DNA of 64,000 bases, taken from positions 62,001 through 126,000 of the forward strand of contig NZ_CALUWO010000006.1 in the NCBI RefSeq assembly GCF_944324505.1. Direction: 5' to 3'. How positions within the stretch are numbered: position 1 is the stretch's first letter; every line of letters begins with the position of its first letter. The stretch is from an uncultured Desulfovibrio sp. (lineage in GTDB: Bacteria; Desulfobacterota; Desulfovibrionia; Desulfovibrionales; Desulfovibrionaceae). A model generated the notes under the pieces. That model had not been told where the DNA came from. It did not search any database and saw only the letters and a program-made list of their open reading frames with translations. This document shows positions 32,781 through 42,164 of the stretch, piece after piece. Made by a program: the position numbers and the translations under genes.

Positions 32781-33656
32781 ATGTCTTCAGCCATCGCCTT
32801 TACCAAAATGCACGGCCTGGGCAACGATTACGTGTATATCAACGGATTTGACGAACAAATTCCCGATCCCGGGGCGCTGGCCGTGCGCCTCAGTGAACGG
32901 CATCGCGGCATCGGTTCCGATGGGCTGGTGCTGGTACTGCCCTCGTCCAAAGCGGATGTGCGTATGCGTATGTTCAATCCTGATGGAAGCGAAGCGGAAA
33001 TGTGCGGCAATGCCATTCGCTGCGTGGGCAAGTACGCTGCCGAGCATGGGCTGGTAAAGGGTGACAGCATCCTCGTTGAAACTGCTGCCGGCCTGCGCAC
33101 GGTCAGCCTGCTGCGCAAGGACGGACACATCGAGGGGGCCACGGTGGACATGGGTGCCCCCGTGCTCACTCCGGCGGATATTCCGGTCCTGCTTCCCCAG
33201 GGCATGGAAAATGCTCAACGCTTCCTGCGTGTTCCCCTGGACATTGCGGGACAGACGTTCGAGGTAACCGCCGTTTCCATGGGCAACCCGCATGCCGTGG
33301 TCATTCTGCCCACGCTCGACGGGCTGGAACTCTCCCTTCTGGGTCCGGCGCTGGAATGTCACCCTCTCTTCCCGCGCCGGACCAACGCCGAATTCGTGGA
33401 GGTTCTTTCACCCACCCATGTACGCATGCGCGTGTGGGAACGTGGCACAGGGGAAACACAGGCCTGCGGCACCGGCGCCTGTGCCGTTGCCGCAGCCTGT
33501 GTACTCAACGGCCGCACCGGACGTGAAGTGGATGTGGACCTGCCGGGAGGTACCCTGCACATCCGCTGGGATGAAGAAACAGACCATATTTTCATGACCG
33601 GGCCGGCTCAACGTGTCTTTGACGGTGTGTACTACTGCCAGGAGTCTCTTGCATGA
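32781..33656 (+). CDS. dapF: Diaminopimelate epimerase DapF
   Basis: This 291-residue enzyme converts LL- to meso-diaminopimelate for lysine and peptidoglycan synthesis. Both catalytic cysteines are present, in [11 protein letters not shown] and [12 protein letters not shown]. The N-terminus [16 protein letters not shown] is the family signature. ATG 32781 follows a GTAAAGGAAA ribosome site. Its TGA overlaps the ATG of dapL (ATGA), the gene for the preceding step. Confidence 0.97.
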   Translation: MSSAIAFTKMHGLGNDYVYINGFDEQIPDPGALAVRLSERHRGIGSDGLVLVLPSSKADVRMRMFNPDGSEAEMCGNAIRCVGKYAAEHGLVKGDSILVETAAGLRTVSLLRKDGHIEGATVDMGAPVLTPADIPVLLPQGMENAQRFLRVPLDIAGQTFEVTAVSMGNPHAVVILPTLDGLELSLLGPALECHPLFPRRTNAEFVEVLSPTHVRMRVWERGTGETQACGTGACAVAAACVLNGRTGREVDVDLPGGTLHIRWDEETDHIFMTGPAQRVFDGVYYCQESLA

Positions 33657-34876
33657 TCTGCATTAATCCCAATCTTCCCCTGCTGCCGGGAAGTTATCTG
33701 TTCACGGACATTGCCCACCGTGTGGCAGCCTATCGTGCCGCGCATCCTGATGTGCGCGTCATCAGTCTGGGCATCGGCGATGTAACCCGCCCCCTGGCTC
33801 CTTCCGTCATCGCCGCCCTGCACAAGGCCACCGATGAAATGGCCCAGCAGTCCACCTTCCATGGCTACGGCCCTGAACGCGGCTACCCCTTCCTGCGCAA
33901 GGCCATTGTGGAAACGGAATTTGCGCCGCGCGGCGTGCACCTGGACATGGACGAAATTTTCATCAGTGATGGCTCCAAGTGCGATCTGGCCAATTTCCAG
34001 GAGCTGTTTGCCGCGGACAGCCGTATCGCCGTAAGCGATCCCGTCTATCCCGTGGGGGTGGACAGCAATGCCATGGCCGGACGTGCCGGAACCTTTGACG
34101 GCCAGCGCTGGAGCAAGCTCCTCTACCTGCCCTGCACCCGTGACAACGGCTTTATTCCCGAACCTCCCCGGGAACAGGCCGATGTCATCTACCTGTGCTC
34201 GCCCAACAATCCCACGGGCACGGCCATGAGCCGCGAGGCCCTGACCCGCTGGGTCGAGTATGCGCATACGCATGGCAGCCTGCTGCTCTTTGATGCGGCC
34301 TATGAGGCCTTCATCACCGATCCCGAGGTGCCCCACTCCATCTATGAGGTGGACGGCGCCCGCGAAGTGGCCGTGGAAATGCGCAGCTTTTCCAAGAGTG
34401 CCGGCTTTACGGGGCTGCGCTGCGCCTATGTGGTGGTCCCTCGTGAACTCTGCATCGGCGATGGCAAGGAAGGCAAGGTTGCGCTCAATGCCTTCTGGAA
34501 CCGGCGCCAGACCACCAAATACAACGGCTGCCCCTATATCGTGCAGCGGGCTGCCGAAGCTGCCTGCACCCCCCAGGGCCGGGAAGAAGGCATGCAGGCC
34601 ATCCGGGTCTATCAGCGCAATGCCCGCCTGCTGTCCCAGGCCATGCGCGACAGGGGCCTGGATGTGTACGGTGGCCAGAACGCCCCCTATCTGTGGGTAT
34701 CGGTGCCTGCGGGCAGCACGTCGTGGCAGTTTTTTGATATGCTTCTGGAAAAGGCGGGGCTGGTCTGCACGCCCGGCGTCGGCTTCGGCGCCTGTGGCGA
34801 AGGTTTTATCCGCCTTACATCTTTTGGTACACCTGAAGATACGGATGAAGCCATCCGCCGGCTGAGCACACTCTGA
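33653..34876 (+). CDS. dapL: LL-diaminopimelate aminotransferase DapL
   Basis: This 407-residue PLP aminotransferase makes LL-diaminopimelate from tetrahydrodipicolinate in one step and bypasses the DapD/C/E route. The PLP lysine is in the [17 protein letters not shown] motif. The family features [35 protein letters not shown] and [14 protein letters not shown] are present. DapL is found in plants, Chlamydiae, spirochaetes and Desulfovibrio-type bacteria, which fits the proposed host. It is translationally coupled to dapF. Confidence 0.96.
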   Translation: MICINPNLPLLPGSYLFTDIAHRVAAYRAAHPDVRVISLGIGDVTRPLAPSVIAALHKATDEMAQQSTFHGYGPERGYPFLRKAIVETEFAPRGVHLDMDEIFISDGSKCDLANFQELFAADSRIAVSDPVYPVGVDSNAMAGRAGTFDGQRWSKLLYLPCTRDNGFIPEPPREQADVIYLCSPNNPTGTAMSREALTRWVEYAHTHGSLLLFDAAYEAFITDPEVPHSIYEVDGAREVAVEMRSFSKSAGFTGLRCAYVVVPRELCIGDGKEGKVALNAFWNRRQTTKYNGCPYIVQRAAEAACTPQGREEGMQAIRVYQRNARLLSQAMRDRGLDVYGGQNAPYLWVSVPAGSTSWQFFDMLLEKAGLVCTPGVGFGACGEGFIRLTSFGTPEDTDEAIRRLSTL

Positions 34877-35001
34877 TCTCCCAGAGCGGAGATTTTACAG
34901 GACAGGCGTGTCTCGCGGACATGCCGCAGATTCAGGGCACCGGCTCTCTTGCCGTCGGTGCCCATTCCGGCGCAAAGCGCAAAACTCCAACGGAGAATAC
35001 C

Positions 35002-36108
35002 ATGTGCAGAATAGGATCCATCAAAAGTACAACGCCCGTGCCACCGTCCACGGCCTTGCATCTCATGCTGCCACAGCAGGAAGGGCACGATAATTCGGGC
35101 TTTGCCATGGTCATGCAGGACCTGGAAGGCGTGTTTGCCCATTACAAGGACAAGCCGCTGCTTTCCATGGCCTGTACGCCGCGCGGCGTGCAGCTGGTCA
35201 ACGAATACATGGAACACAAGGGCTTTGTGCAGGCTGCCCAGTGGGTGCCGGAAGTGGACCGCCGCCCCGGCCTGAGCATCAGCGCCATGCCCCGTTACGT
35301 CTTCCGCAACTACGACTATCCCGAAGTCTATCGCTACCGTTCCCAGGAAGAACGGGAAGAACTGCTGGTGGATACGCGGCTGGCCCTGCGCGCCCTGCTG
35401 GAAGAGGACAACAACGGCTTTGTGTACTCCTTCTGGCCTGATGTGCTGACGCTCAAGGAAATCGGTGATCCGGCCGACATTGCCACCTATTTTGGCCTCT
35501 GGAATGACGATGGCCGCCTTATGGCGCGCAATATTGTGGCCCAGTGCCGCCAGAACACCAACTACGAAATCGTGCGCTATGCCGCCCATCCCTTCTTCCT
35601 GCAGGGCTACACGCTCTGTGCCAACGGCGAAAATACCTTCTTCACCAAGAACAAGGAATTTCAGCGCTCCCTGCACCGCGGCTACATCGGCTTTGAATCC
35701 GACTCGCAGAACTTCCTCTACACGCTGCATTATGTGCTGCATGAGCTGAAGTGGCCTCTGCCCTACTACAAGCACGTCATTACGCCCCTGCCCTTTGCCG
35801 AAGCCGAGCAGCGCCCTGACCATGAGGTGCTGGCCCTGCTGCGCCAGACCCTGTGCCATCTGGAAATCAATGGCCCCAACGCCATCATTGCTCTGCTGCC
35901 TGACGGCCGCATGATCACCTGCTGCGATGCCAAGAAGCTGCGGCCCGTGGTGGTGGGCCGGCAGGATGACATGCTGGCCATTGCTTCCGAAGTGTGCGGC
36001 CTCAATGCCGTGCTGCCGAACCGGGACAGCACGCGGGACATCTACCCCGGCGAACGGGAAATGGTCATCATCGACAATGATCTGGAGGTGCAGCAATGGA
36101 AGCAGTAA
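35002..36108 (+). CDS. Glutamate synthase, separate glutamine amidotransferase subunit
   Basis: This 368-residue class II glutamine amidotransferase releases ammonia from glutamine for the glutamate synthase central subunit. The nucleophile is Cys2 (MCRIGSIKS), exposed after removal of Met1. The protein corresponds to the N-terminal domain of bacterial GltB, which is encoded as a separate gene here. ATG 35002 has GGAGAA; upstream frame extension has no ribosome site. Its stop overlaps the start of the central subunit gene by 13 bp. A hairpin (34935-34942 with 34956-34963) lies in its 125-bp leader. Confidence 0.88.
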   Translation: MCRIGSIKSTTPVPPSTALHLMLPQQEGHDNSGFAMVMQDLEGVFAHYKDKPLLSMACTPRGVQLVNEYMEHKGFVQAAQWVPEVDRRPGLSISAMPRYVFRNYDYPEVYRYRSQEEREELLVDTRLALRALLEEDNNGFVYSFWPDVLTLKEIGDPADIATYFGLWNDDGRLMARNIVAQCRQNTNYEIVRYAAHPFFLQGYTLCANGENTFFTKNKEFQRSLHRGYIGFESDSQNFLYTLHYVLHELKWPLPYYKHVITPLPFAEAEQRPDHEVLALLRQTLCHLEINGPNAIIALLPDGRMITCCDAKKLRPVVVGRQDDMLAIASEVCGLNAVLPNRDSTRDIYPGEREMVIIDNDLEVQQWKQ

Positions 36109-37727
36109 AGACACAGGACCTGGGCCTCAATGACCTGCGCTGGAAAATAGAGTACCAGCCGGAGCGCTGCACCCTGTGCGGCTCCTGCGTTGCCGCCTGT
36201 ACCTTCGGTGCCATTGAGGTGGGCATGCGCCGCCAGCGCAGCGTCACCACCCATGAAGTCTTTCCCACGCCTGTGGAACATTACGAAGCCCGTCCGGTCA
36301 TTCGCCAGAAGGCCAAGCTCTCCAATGCCTGCACCGGCTGCGGCATGTGCGAAAAAATCTGCCCCAATCAGGCCATCCGCCCGGTACGCAATGTGGACCA
36401 ACGTGTGTCCCTGCTGGCACGCACGCATGGTCCCCAGAAGCGCGGCGGGCGCAACGGTCTTGACACCCAGCGCAGCCTGGATGCCATCGTGGTGGGGCGC
36501 ATCAGCCAGATGACCGACCCTGCCCTGGATGCCGAACGGCACACCTTTGATATCCGTGCCCCTCTGGGGCGTGTGGTGCTGGCCAAGGACCTGCCCCTCA
36601 CGGTCCAGGGCAATCAGCTGACCCTTTCCGGCCATACCCCGCCCGTGCGCTGGATATACCCGCTCATCTTCAGCGACATGAGCATCGGCGCCCTTTCCAC
36701 CCGTGCCTGGGAAGCCATTGCCCTGGCCACGGCCTACCTTAACGAAGTCTGCGGCATGCCGGTGCGCATGTGTTCCGGCGAAGGCGGCCTGCCGGTACGC
36801 CTGCTGGAATCGGATCAGCTGCGCTACATGATTCTGCAGATCGCCTCCGGGCACTTCGGCTGGAACCGCATCATCCGGGCCATGCCGCACATGAAGTGCG
36901 ATCCGGCCGGTGTGCTCATCAAGATCGGCCAGGGCGCCAAGCCCGGCGACGGCGGCCTGCTGCCCGCCGCCAAGGTGGCGCCGCACATTCAGGCCATCCG
37001 CGGGGTACCCAAGACCACCCTGCATTCCCCGCCGAACCATCAGGGCCTTTATTCCATCGAAGAATCCGTGCAGAAGATGCACCTTTCGCTCAATGCGGCC
37101 TTCGGCTTCCGTGTTCCCGTGGCCATCAAGTGTGCGGCTTCGGCCACCTCGGTTTCGGTATACAACAACCTTCTGCGCGACCCCTACAAAATCTGCGGTG
37201 GGTTCTTCATCGACGGTCTGCAGGGGGGCACGGGCGCGGCCAACGAAATCTCCCTGGATCACACCGGGCATCCCGTGGTCTCCAAGCTGCGCGACTGCTA
37301 CCTGGCCGCCGTGCGCCAGGGCCTGCAGGGACAGATTCCGCTCTGGGCCGGCGGCGGCATGGGCATGAGCGGCAATGCCGCAGCCGATGCCTTCAAGATG
37401 ATCTGCCTGGGGGCCAACGGCGTCTTCATGGGCAAGATGATCATCCAGCTGCTGGGCTGTGTGGGCAATGAGCAGGGCCGCTGCAACGGCTGTTCCTCCG
37501 GGCGCTGCCCCACGGGCATCTGCACGCAGGATGCGCGCCTCATGCGCCGTCTGGATGTGGACAAGGGCGCACAGAGCATTGTGGACTACATGCTCACCTT
37601 CGACAACGAACTGCGCATGCTCATGGCGCCTGTGGGGAACAGCTCCCTGCCGGTGGGCCGTTCCGACGCCCTGGTTTCCCTGGACAAGGCCGTGGCCGAT
37701 ACCCTGCAAATTCCCTACGCCTGCTGA
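36096..37727 (+). CDS. Glutamate synthase central (FMN) subunit with ferredoxin domain
   Basis: This 543-residue protein is the synthase domain that makes glutamate from 2-oxoglutarate and ammonia. The N-terminus carries two 4Fe-4S motifs (CTLCGSCVAAC, then CTGCGMCEKIC). The FMN/2-oxoglutarate barrel follows (MCSGEGGLPVRLLESD, GQGAKPGDGGLLPAAKV, FIDGLQGGTGAANE and LWAGGGMGMSGNAAADA). The conserved cysteine cluster near the end (CNGCSSGRCPTGIC) binds the 3Fe-4S centre. The ferredoxin extension is typical of archaeal and deltaproteobacterial short forms. Confidence 0.93.
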   Translation: MEAVKTQDLGLNDLRWKIEYQPERCTLCGSCVAACTFGAIEVGMRRQRSVTTHEVFPTPVEHYEARPVIRQKAKLSNACTGCGMCEKICPNQAIRPVRNVDQRVSLLARTHGPQKRGGRNGLDTQRSLDAIVVGRISQMTDPALDAERHTFDIRAPLGRVVLAKDLPLTVQGNQLTLSGHTPPVRWIYPLIFSDMSIGALSTRAWEAIALATAYLNEVCGMPVRMCSGEGGLPVRLLESDQLRYMILQIASGHFGWNRIIRAMPHMKCDPAGVLIKIGQGAKPGDGGLLPAAKVAPHIQAIRGVPKTTLHSPPNHQGLYSIEESVQKMHLSLNAAFGFRVPVAIKCAASATSVSVYNNLLRDPYKICGGFFIDGLQGGTGAANEISLDHTGHPVVSKLRDCYLAAVRQGLQGQIPLWAGGGMGMSGNAAADAFKMICLGANGVFMGKMIIQLLGCVGNEQGRCNGCSSGRCPTGICTQDARLMRRLDVDKGAQSIVDYMLTFDNELRMLMAPVGNSSLPVGRSDALVSLDKAVADTLQIPYAC

Positions 37728-37742
37728 TTCTGGAGGAAGACC

Positions 37743-40055
37743 ATGCTCTATATATCGACCCTGCAGGAACACGACCGCCTCTCCACCCAGAACCTGCTGC
37801 TGCAAATCGAGCAGGCCGTGCGGAACGGCGAGACGGATTTTCATATTGATGCCACCGGCCAGCACGATATCGGCGGTCCGCTCTGGAATGCGGACGGCAA
37901 GCCCTTGCACTTTCTTGTCAGCAATCCTGGCCAGCGCGTGGGCTCCATGTGCATGCCGGGAACGGAAGTCGTTGTGGAAGGGCCGGCGCCTGCCGACGTG
38001 GGCTGGCTCAATGCCGGCGGCCAGATCACCGTGCGCGGTGATGCCGGTGATACGGCCGGCCATTGCGCTGCCAGCGGCTGTATCTATATTGGCGGGCGCG
38101 CGGGAACGCGTTCCGGATCGCTCATGAAGCATGACCCGCAGTATCCGGCACCGGAACTGTGGATCCTGAAAAGCGTGGGCAGTTTCTCCTTTGAATTCAT
38201 GGGTGGCGGTACGGCCGTCATCTGCGGCTATGACTGTGATGCCCTGGACAGCGTGCTGGGCGAACGTCCCTGCGTCGGCATGGTGGGCGGCGTGGTCTAC
38301 GTGCGCGGCCATGTGCCCGTTCTTCCCCCGGATGTGACCCTGAAGGAACTGGAAGAAAGCGACAAGGACTTTCTGGCTCAGGGCCTGCCCCGCTTTCTTG
38401 ACGCCGTCCGGCACAGCGACCTGCGCGCCTCCCTGGAAGACTGGAGCCACTGGCACAAGATTGTGCCTGTGCCCCATGTAGACCATCATGCCAACATGCC
38501 CGCCATGGAAACCTTCCGTCGGGAAAAGTGGGTGCCGGGCGGCATCTTTGGCGACGTCTTCCCGGATGATCTGGGGGTGCAGGGCCTGGTGGCCCATGCC
38601 GAAGGGCGCCTGCGCGTCCCGCACTGGGACAATGCCCGGCACGCCTCTCCCTGCGAGGATGCCTGCCCGGCGCATATTCCCAGCCAGCAGCGCTTCAATC
38701 TGCTGCGGAAGGGACGCACCAACGAGGCGCTGGAACTGATCCTGCGCTACAGCCCCTTCCCCTCCAGCGTCTGCGGCCGGGTCTGCCCCAATCTCTGCAT
38801 GCAGTCCTGCTCCCGCTGCCAGCTGGACGAAGCCGTCCAGATCGGCCCGCTGGGGCTGGAATCCCTGGACCTGCCGGCGCCCAAGCCGGCACCGTCCACC
38901 GGCAAGCATGTTGCGGTCATCGGCGGCGGTGTGGGCGGCCTCAGTGCAGCCTGGCAGCTGGCGCTGCGTGGCCATGATGTCACGGTCTATGAAGCGGACC
39001 AGCGCATGGGCGGCAAGCTGGAACAGGTCATTCCCCGCGAACGCCTGGAACACAGCCTGCTGGAACGGGAACTGGCCCGCATCGAGTCCCTTGGTGTGCA
39101 TTTCCGTCCTGGTGTGCGGGTGGATGCCGATCTCTTTGCCCGCCTGCGGAAGGAAAATGATGCCGTTATCGTGGCCGTGGGGGGACACAAGCCGCGCATC
39201 TTCCCCTGGCCGGGCTGTGAACGCATCGTTCCCGGCATTGACTTTCTCAAGGCCATCAACCGCGGGGAACATCCTGCCGTGCCGGAACGTGTCATTATCA
39301 TTGGTTGCGGCAACGCGGGCATGGATGCCGCGGCCGGCGCCTATGCCATGGGCGCACGGGAAGTCACCTGCGTGGACGTGCAGAAGCCCGCGGCCTTTGC
39401 CGCGGAAATGGACCACATCCGCAGCCTAGGCGGACGCCTGCTCTGGCCGGTCAGGACCACTGCCGTTACGGAAAAGGGTCTTGTGACCGACGATGGCACG
39501 CTCATCGAAGGAGATATGGTCATCATCACCGTGGGCGAAAGCCCGGATACCTCCTTCCTGCCTGACGATGCTCCCCGCTTCCGCGACTGGCTCAAGCCGG
39601 CGGCCGACGGGCGCATCATGGAAGGGGTCTATGCCGTGGGGGACGTGGTGCGTCCCGGCCTGCTGGTGCAGGCCATCGGTTCCGGGGCTGACGTGGCCCA
39701 GCATGTGGATGCCTATCTGCGGCAGGAAGAAGAGCCGGCTGCCGCGCCCCGCACGCGCCAGCCGCTGCAGGGGCTGCACCTGGAAGCCTTTGCCCCCTTC
39801 CGGCATGAAGATCTGCCCGCGGCGCGGCAGGACGCTCTCCGCTGCATCAGCTGCGGCACGTGCCGGGATTGCAGCATGTGCCTGCATGCCTGTCCGGAAG
39901 GCGCCATCAGCCGCACAGAAGAAAATGGTCAGATTGTCTACGCCTCCGATCCGCAACGCTGTATCGGCTGCGGCATCTGCGCCGGCGTCTGCCCCTGCGG
40001 TATCTGGTATATGACAGACAATACGCCCTACCCGGCGCCGGGAGAACAGGGCTAA
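37743..40055 (+). CDS. Glutamate synthase GXGXG domain fused to NAD(P)H-type small subunit and ferredoxin
   Basis: This 770-residue protein fuses three parts. Residues about 1-225 form the GXGXG beta-helix domain of GltB (GQITVRGDAGDTAGHCAASG). Residues about 290-665 form the GltD-like FAD/NAD(P) oxidoreductase, beginning with an Fe-S region (CEDACPAHIPSQQRFNLLRK, CGRVCPNLCMQSCSRC) and an FAD motif (VAVIGGGVGGLSAAWQLALR). The C-terminus has two 4Fe-4S motifs (CISCGTCRDCSMCLHAC and CIGCGICAGVCPCG). It would complete the synthase and take electrons from NAD(P)H or ferredoxin. It starts 15 bp after the central subunit gene and is followed by a strong terminator. Confidence 0.92.
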   Translation: MLYISTLQEHDRLSTQNLLLQIEQAVRNGETDFHIDATGQHDIGGPLWNADGKPLHFLVSNPGQRVGSMCMPGTEVVVEGPAPADVGWLNAGGQITVRGDAGDTAGHCAASGCIYIGGRAGTRSGSLMKHDPQYPAPELWILKSVGSFSFEFMGGGTAVICGYDCDALDSVLGERPCVGMVGGVVYVRGHVPVLPPDVTLKELEESDKDFLAQGLPRFLDAVRHSDLRASLEDWSHWHKIVPVPHVDHHANMPAMETFRREKWVPGGIFGDVFPDDLGVQGLVAHAEGRLRVPHWDNARHASPCEDACPAHIPSQQRFNLLRKGRTNEALELILRYSPFPSSVCGRVCPNLCMQSCSRCQLDEAVQIGPLGLESLDLPAPKPAPSTGKHVAVIGGGVGGLSAAWQLALRGHDVTVYEADQRMGGKLEQVIPRERLEHSLLERELARIESLGVHFRPGVRVDADLFARLRKENDAVIVAVGGHKPRIFPWPGCERIVPGIDFLKAINRGEHPAVPERVIIIGCGNAGMDAAAGAYAMGAREVTCVDVQKPAAFAAEMDHIRSLGGRLLWPVRTTAVTEKGLVTDDGTLIEGDMVIITVGESPDTSFLPDDAPRFRDWLKPAADGRIMEGVYAVGDVVRPGLLVQAIGSGADVAQHVDAYLRQEEEPAAAPRTRQPLQGLHLEAFAPFRHEDLPAARQDALRCISCGTCRDCSMCLHACPEGAISRTEENGQIVYASDPQRCIGCGICAGVCPCGIWYMTDNTPYPAPGEQG

Positions 40056-40084
40056 CCGCCCCCGCTCCCGTATGCTCCTCCTTC

Positions 40085-40110
40085 AGCCCCTGCGTGCAGG
40101 GGCTTTTTTT
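40085..40110 (+). terminator. Rho-independent terminator of the glutamate synthase operon
   Basis: A 9-bp stem AGCCCCTGC / GCAGGGGCT with a 2-base loop is followed by seven Ts, 29 bp after the stop codon. Confidence 0.9.
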
Positions 40111-40382
40111 GTGGCCGCGTCCCTCCGTCCCGCTGGTGGCGCCAGTCACCTCTGTCCTCCCCAAAAGAGCTTTCTCTACCCGACGTGCCCCGCACGGCAA
40201 CGTGCGCTCAGGCGTGCAGCGTGCCCATGCCGGGGCTGGCAGCGGAGAACGCGGTCCTTCGGGCATGTTGGGGCGGGCGCATGCCCTGCGGGGGCCGTGC
40301 AGCGCCCTTTGCAAGACAATGACGTGCGGTACCGCCTGTCCACAAAAGGCGCCGCTTCTGTTTTACGCACGTCACCATATGC
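40111..40382. other. Intergenic stretch between convergent terminators
   Basis: This is 272 bp between two convergent terminators. No gene, RNA or repeat is evident; short open frames here lack ribosome sites. Confidence 0.5.
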
Positions 40383-40411
40383 AAAAAGCCCCCGCAGCAG
40401 CGGGGGCTTTT
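40383..40411 (-). terminator. Rho-independent terminator of the alanine symporter gene
   Basis: A 9-bp stem AGCCCCCGC / GCGGGGGCT with a 4-base loop is followed on the minus strand by a T-run (complement of 40383-40387). The Ts at 40408-40411 may also let it act on the plus strand. Confidence 0.85.
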
Positions 40412-40435
40412 GTACAGCGGGAAAAGCGGACAGCC

Positions 40436-41791
40436 TTACTTGCAGAAGGGCTGCTTTTCAAAGTCTTCCAGCGCCTTGCTCACGACCTTGGCAAGACCGA
40501 TAAGGGCAATAAGGTTGGGGAAGGCCATAAGACCATTGAACAGGTCTGCCAGTTCCCACACCAGATTCACCTTGAGCAGCGCCCCCATGACGATGAAGAT
40601 CATGACCACGAAGCGGTACGGCGTCACCGCCCTGGTGCCAAAGAGATACTTGACGTTCTGCTCGGCAAAGAAGTACCAGCCCACAATGGTGGAGAAGGCA
40701 AAGAACAGCAGGCAGATGGCCACGAACTTGACGCCAAAGCTGCCAAGACCGGAGGCAAAGGCCTTCTGAGTCAGGGCAATGCCCGTGGTCTGTCCATCGA
40801 TGGAGCCGGTGACAAAGATGACCATGGCGGTCATGTTCAGCACGATGAAGGTATCGATGAACACGCTGACAATACCCATAAGGCCCTGCTGGGCGGGGAA
40901 CTGCACCTTGGCCACAGCATGGGCATGGGGGGTGGAACCCATACCGGCTTCGTTGGAGAACAGGCCGCGGGCCACACCGTAGCGGATGGCTTCCTTGACA
41001 CTGGCGCCGATGATGCCGCCCGTGGCCGCCGCAGGATCAAAGGCCCCCACAAAGATCATCTTGAAGGCCGGAATAATCTGGTCGGCAAAGCTGATGACCA
41101 CCACCAGGCCGCCCACCACATAGAGCAGGGCCATGAGCGGTACGATCTTTTCCGTCACAGAAGCGATGCGGCCAATGCCGCCAAAGAAGACAAAGGCGCC
41201 ACAGGCGGCAATGATCACGCCCATGAGCAGCGGCGGTACATCAAAGGCCGTGTTGAAGGCATCCGCAATGGAATTGGACTGCACCATATTGCCGATGCAG
41301 CCCAGGGCAATGATGATGGATACCGAGAAGAAGACCGCCAGCTTGTGGCTGCCGAGACCCTGGGAGATATAGTAGGCCGGGCCGCCGGTAATGTGGCCGG
41401 CATCGTCCCGGGTGCGGTAAATCTGGGCCAGAACGGCTTCGGCAAAAATGGTGGCCATACCGAAGAAGGCGGCAAGCCACATCCAGAAGATGGCGCCCGG
41501 TCCCCCCATGGCAATGGCCGTGGCCGCACCGGCCAGGTTACCCGTGCCCACCTGTGCGGCAATGGCCGTAGCCACGGACTGGAAGGAACTCATGCCATGC
41601 TTGTCGGCGCGTTCCCCCCGCAGAGAAAGCCCGCCGAACAGCATGCGCACGGCCATGCCGAAACGACGGATCTGAACGAATCTCAGCCGGATGGTAAAAT
41701 AGATACCCACACCGCACAGCAGCGGTATCAGGCAGTACATACCCCACACAAAGCTGTTGATGTTGGCAACAAATTTGGTCAGTTCTTCCAT
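40436..41791 (-). CDS. Sodium:alanine/glycine symporter (AGCS family)
   Basis: This 451-residue inner-membrane symporter takes up alanine or glycine with sodium. The AGCS signature is clear: SSFQSVATAIAAQVGTGNLA, GGPGAIFWMWLAAFFGMATI, YRTRDDAGHITGGPAYYISQ and GLFSNEAGMGSTPHAHAVAK. About eleven hydrophobic segments are visible. ATG 41791 has GGGGGA upstream. It has a dedicated terminator and a leader of unknown length, so it is probably monocistronic. Confidence 0.95.
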   Translation of the reverse strand: MEELTKFVANINSFVWGMYCLIPLLCGVGIYFTIRLRFVQIRRFGMAVRMLFGGLSLRGERADKHGMSSFQSVATAIAAQVGTGNLAGAATAIAMGGPGAIFWMWLAAFFGMATIFAEAVLAQIYRTRDDAGHITGGPAYYISQGLGSHKLAVFFSVSIIIALGCIGNMVQSNSIADAFNTAFDVPPLLMGVIIAACGAFVFFGGIGRIASVTEKIVPLMALLYVVGGLVVVISFADQIIPAFKMIFVGAFDPAAATGGIIGASVKEAIRYGVARGLFSNEAGMGSTPHAHAVAKVQFPAQQGLMGIVSVFIDTFIVLNMTAMVIFVTGSIDGQTTGIALTQKAFASGLGSFGVKFVAICLLFFAFSTIVGWYFFAEQNVKYLFGTRAVTPYRFVVMIFIVMGALLKVNLVWELADLFNGLMAFPNLIALIGLAKVVSKALEDFEKQPFCK

Positions 41792-42094
41792 TGTATCCCC
41801 CTAGAAACCACTCGCGCACCGGCTTTTCGGCAAGAGAACCCTGTGCTCATCCGTCGTCTGGCAGGATGCGGCGAAAATGCTTCCGGCAGCCACACTATCT
41901 TCCCGTCCGTGCACCGCACAGCGCCCGGAACGGGACATATCCCCTATGGTTGTCAGAAATTTATTTGTACGTTTTTCCTAGTAAACCGTATCACGGAAAA
42001 AGTCTACGGGGTAAAGGGGTTGAGAAATATTTCTCTGCCGTACTGTCTGGTCGCGGACGTTGCGCCGGATGCGCCGGCGCTCCCCGCTACCTGG
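41792..42094. other. Intergenic region upstream of the symporter gene
   Basis: This stretch holds the presumed promoter and leader of the minus-strand symporter gene and is moderately AT-rich near 41950-42040. I could not recognise a riboswitch, including the glycine type that often precedes such genes. Confidence 0.4.
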
Positions 42095-42135
42095 AAAAAC
42101 AAAGGGGCATGCACCCACATGGCACATGCCCCTTT
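42095..42135 (-). terminator. Rho-independent terminator of cimA
   Basis: An 11-bp stem (42101-42111 with 42125-42135) reads AAAGGGGCATG / CATGCCCCTTT. On the minus strand a T-run follows (complement of 42095-42099), 30 bp after the cimA stop. Confidence 0.9.
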
Positions 42136-42164
42136 GCCGCAAAACAACAGCGCTGGCGAACGAC

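Noticed and set aside
34935..34963. Riboswitch or attenuator in the leader of the glutamate synthase operon
   Set aside because: An 8-bp hairpin is present, but there is no T-tract, no competing structure and no recognisable ligand-binding core.
41792..42094. Glycine riboswitch upstream of the AGCS symporter
   Set aside because: Such symporters often have one, but the conserved riboswitch core could not be identified in the leader.
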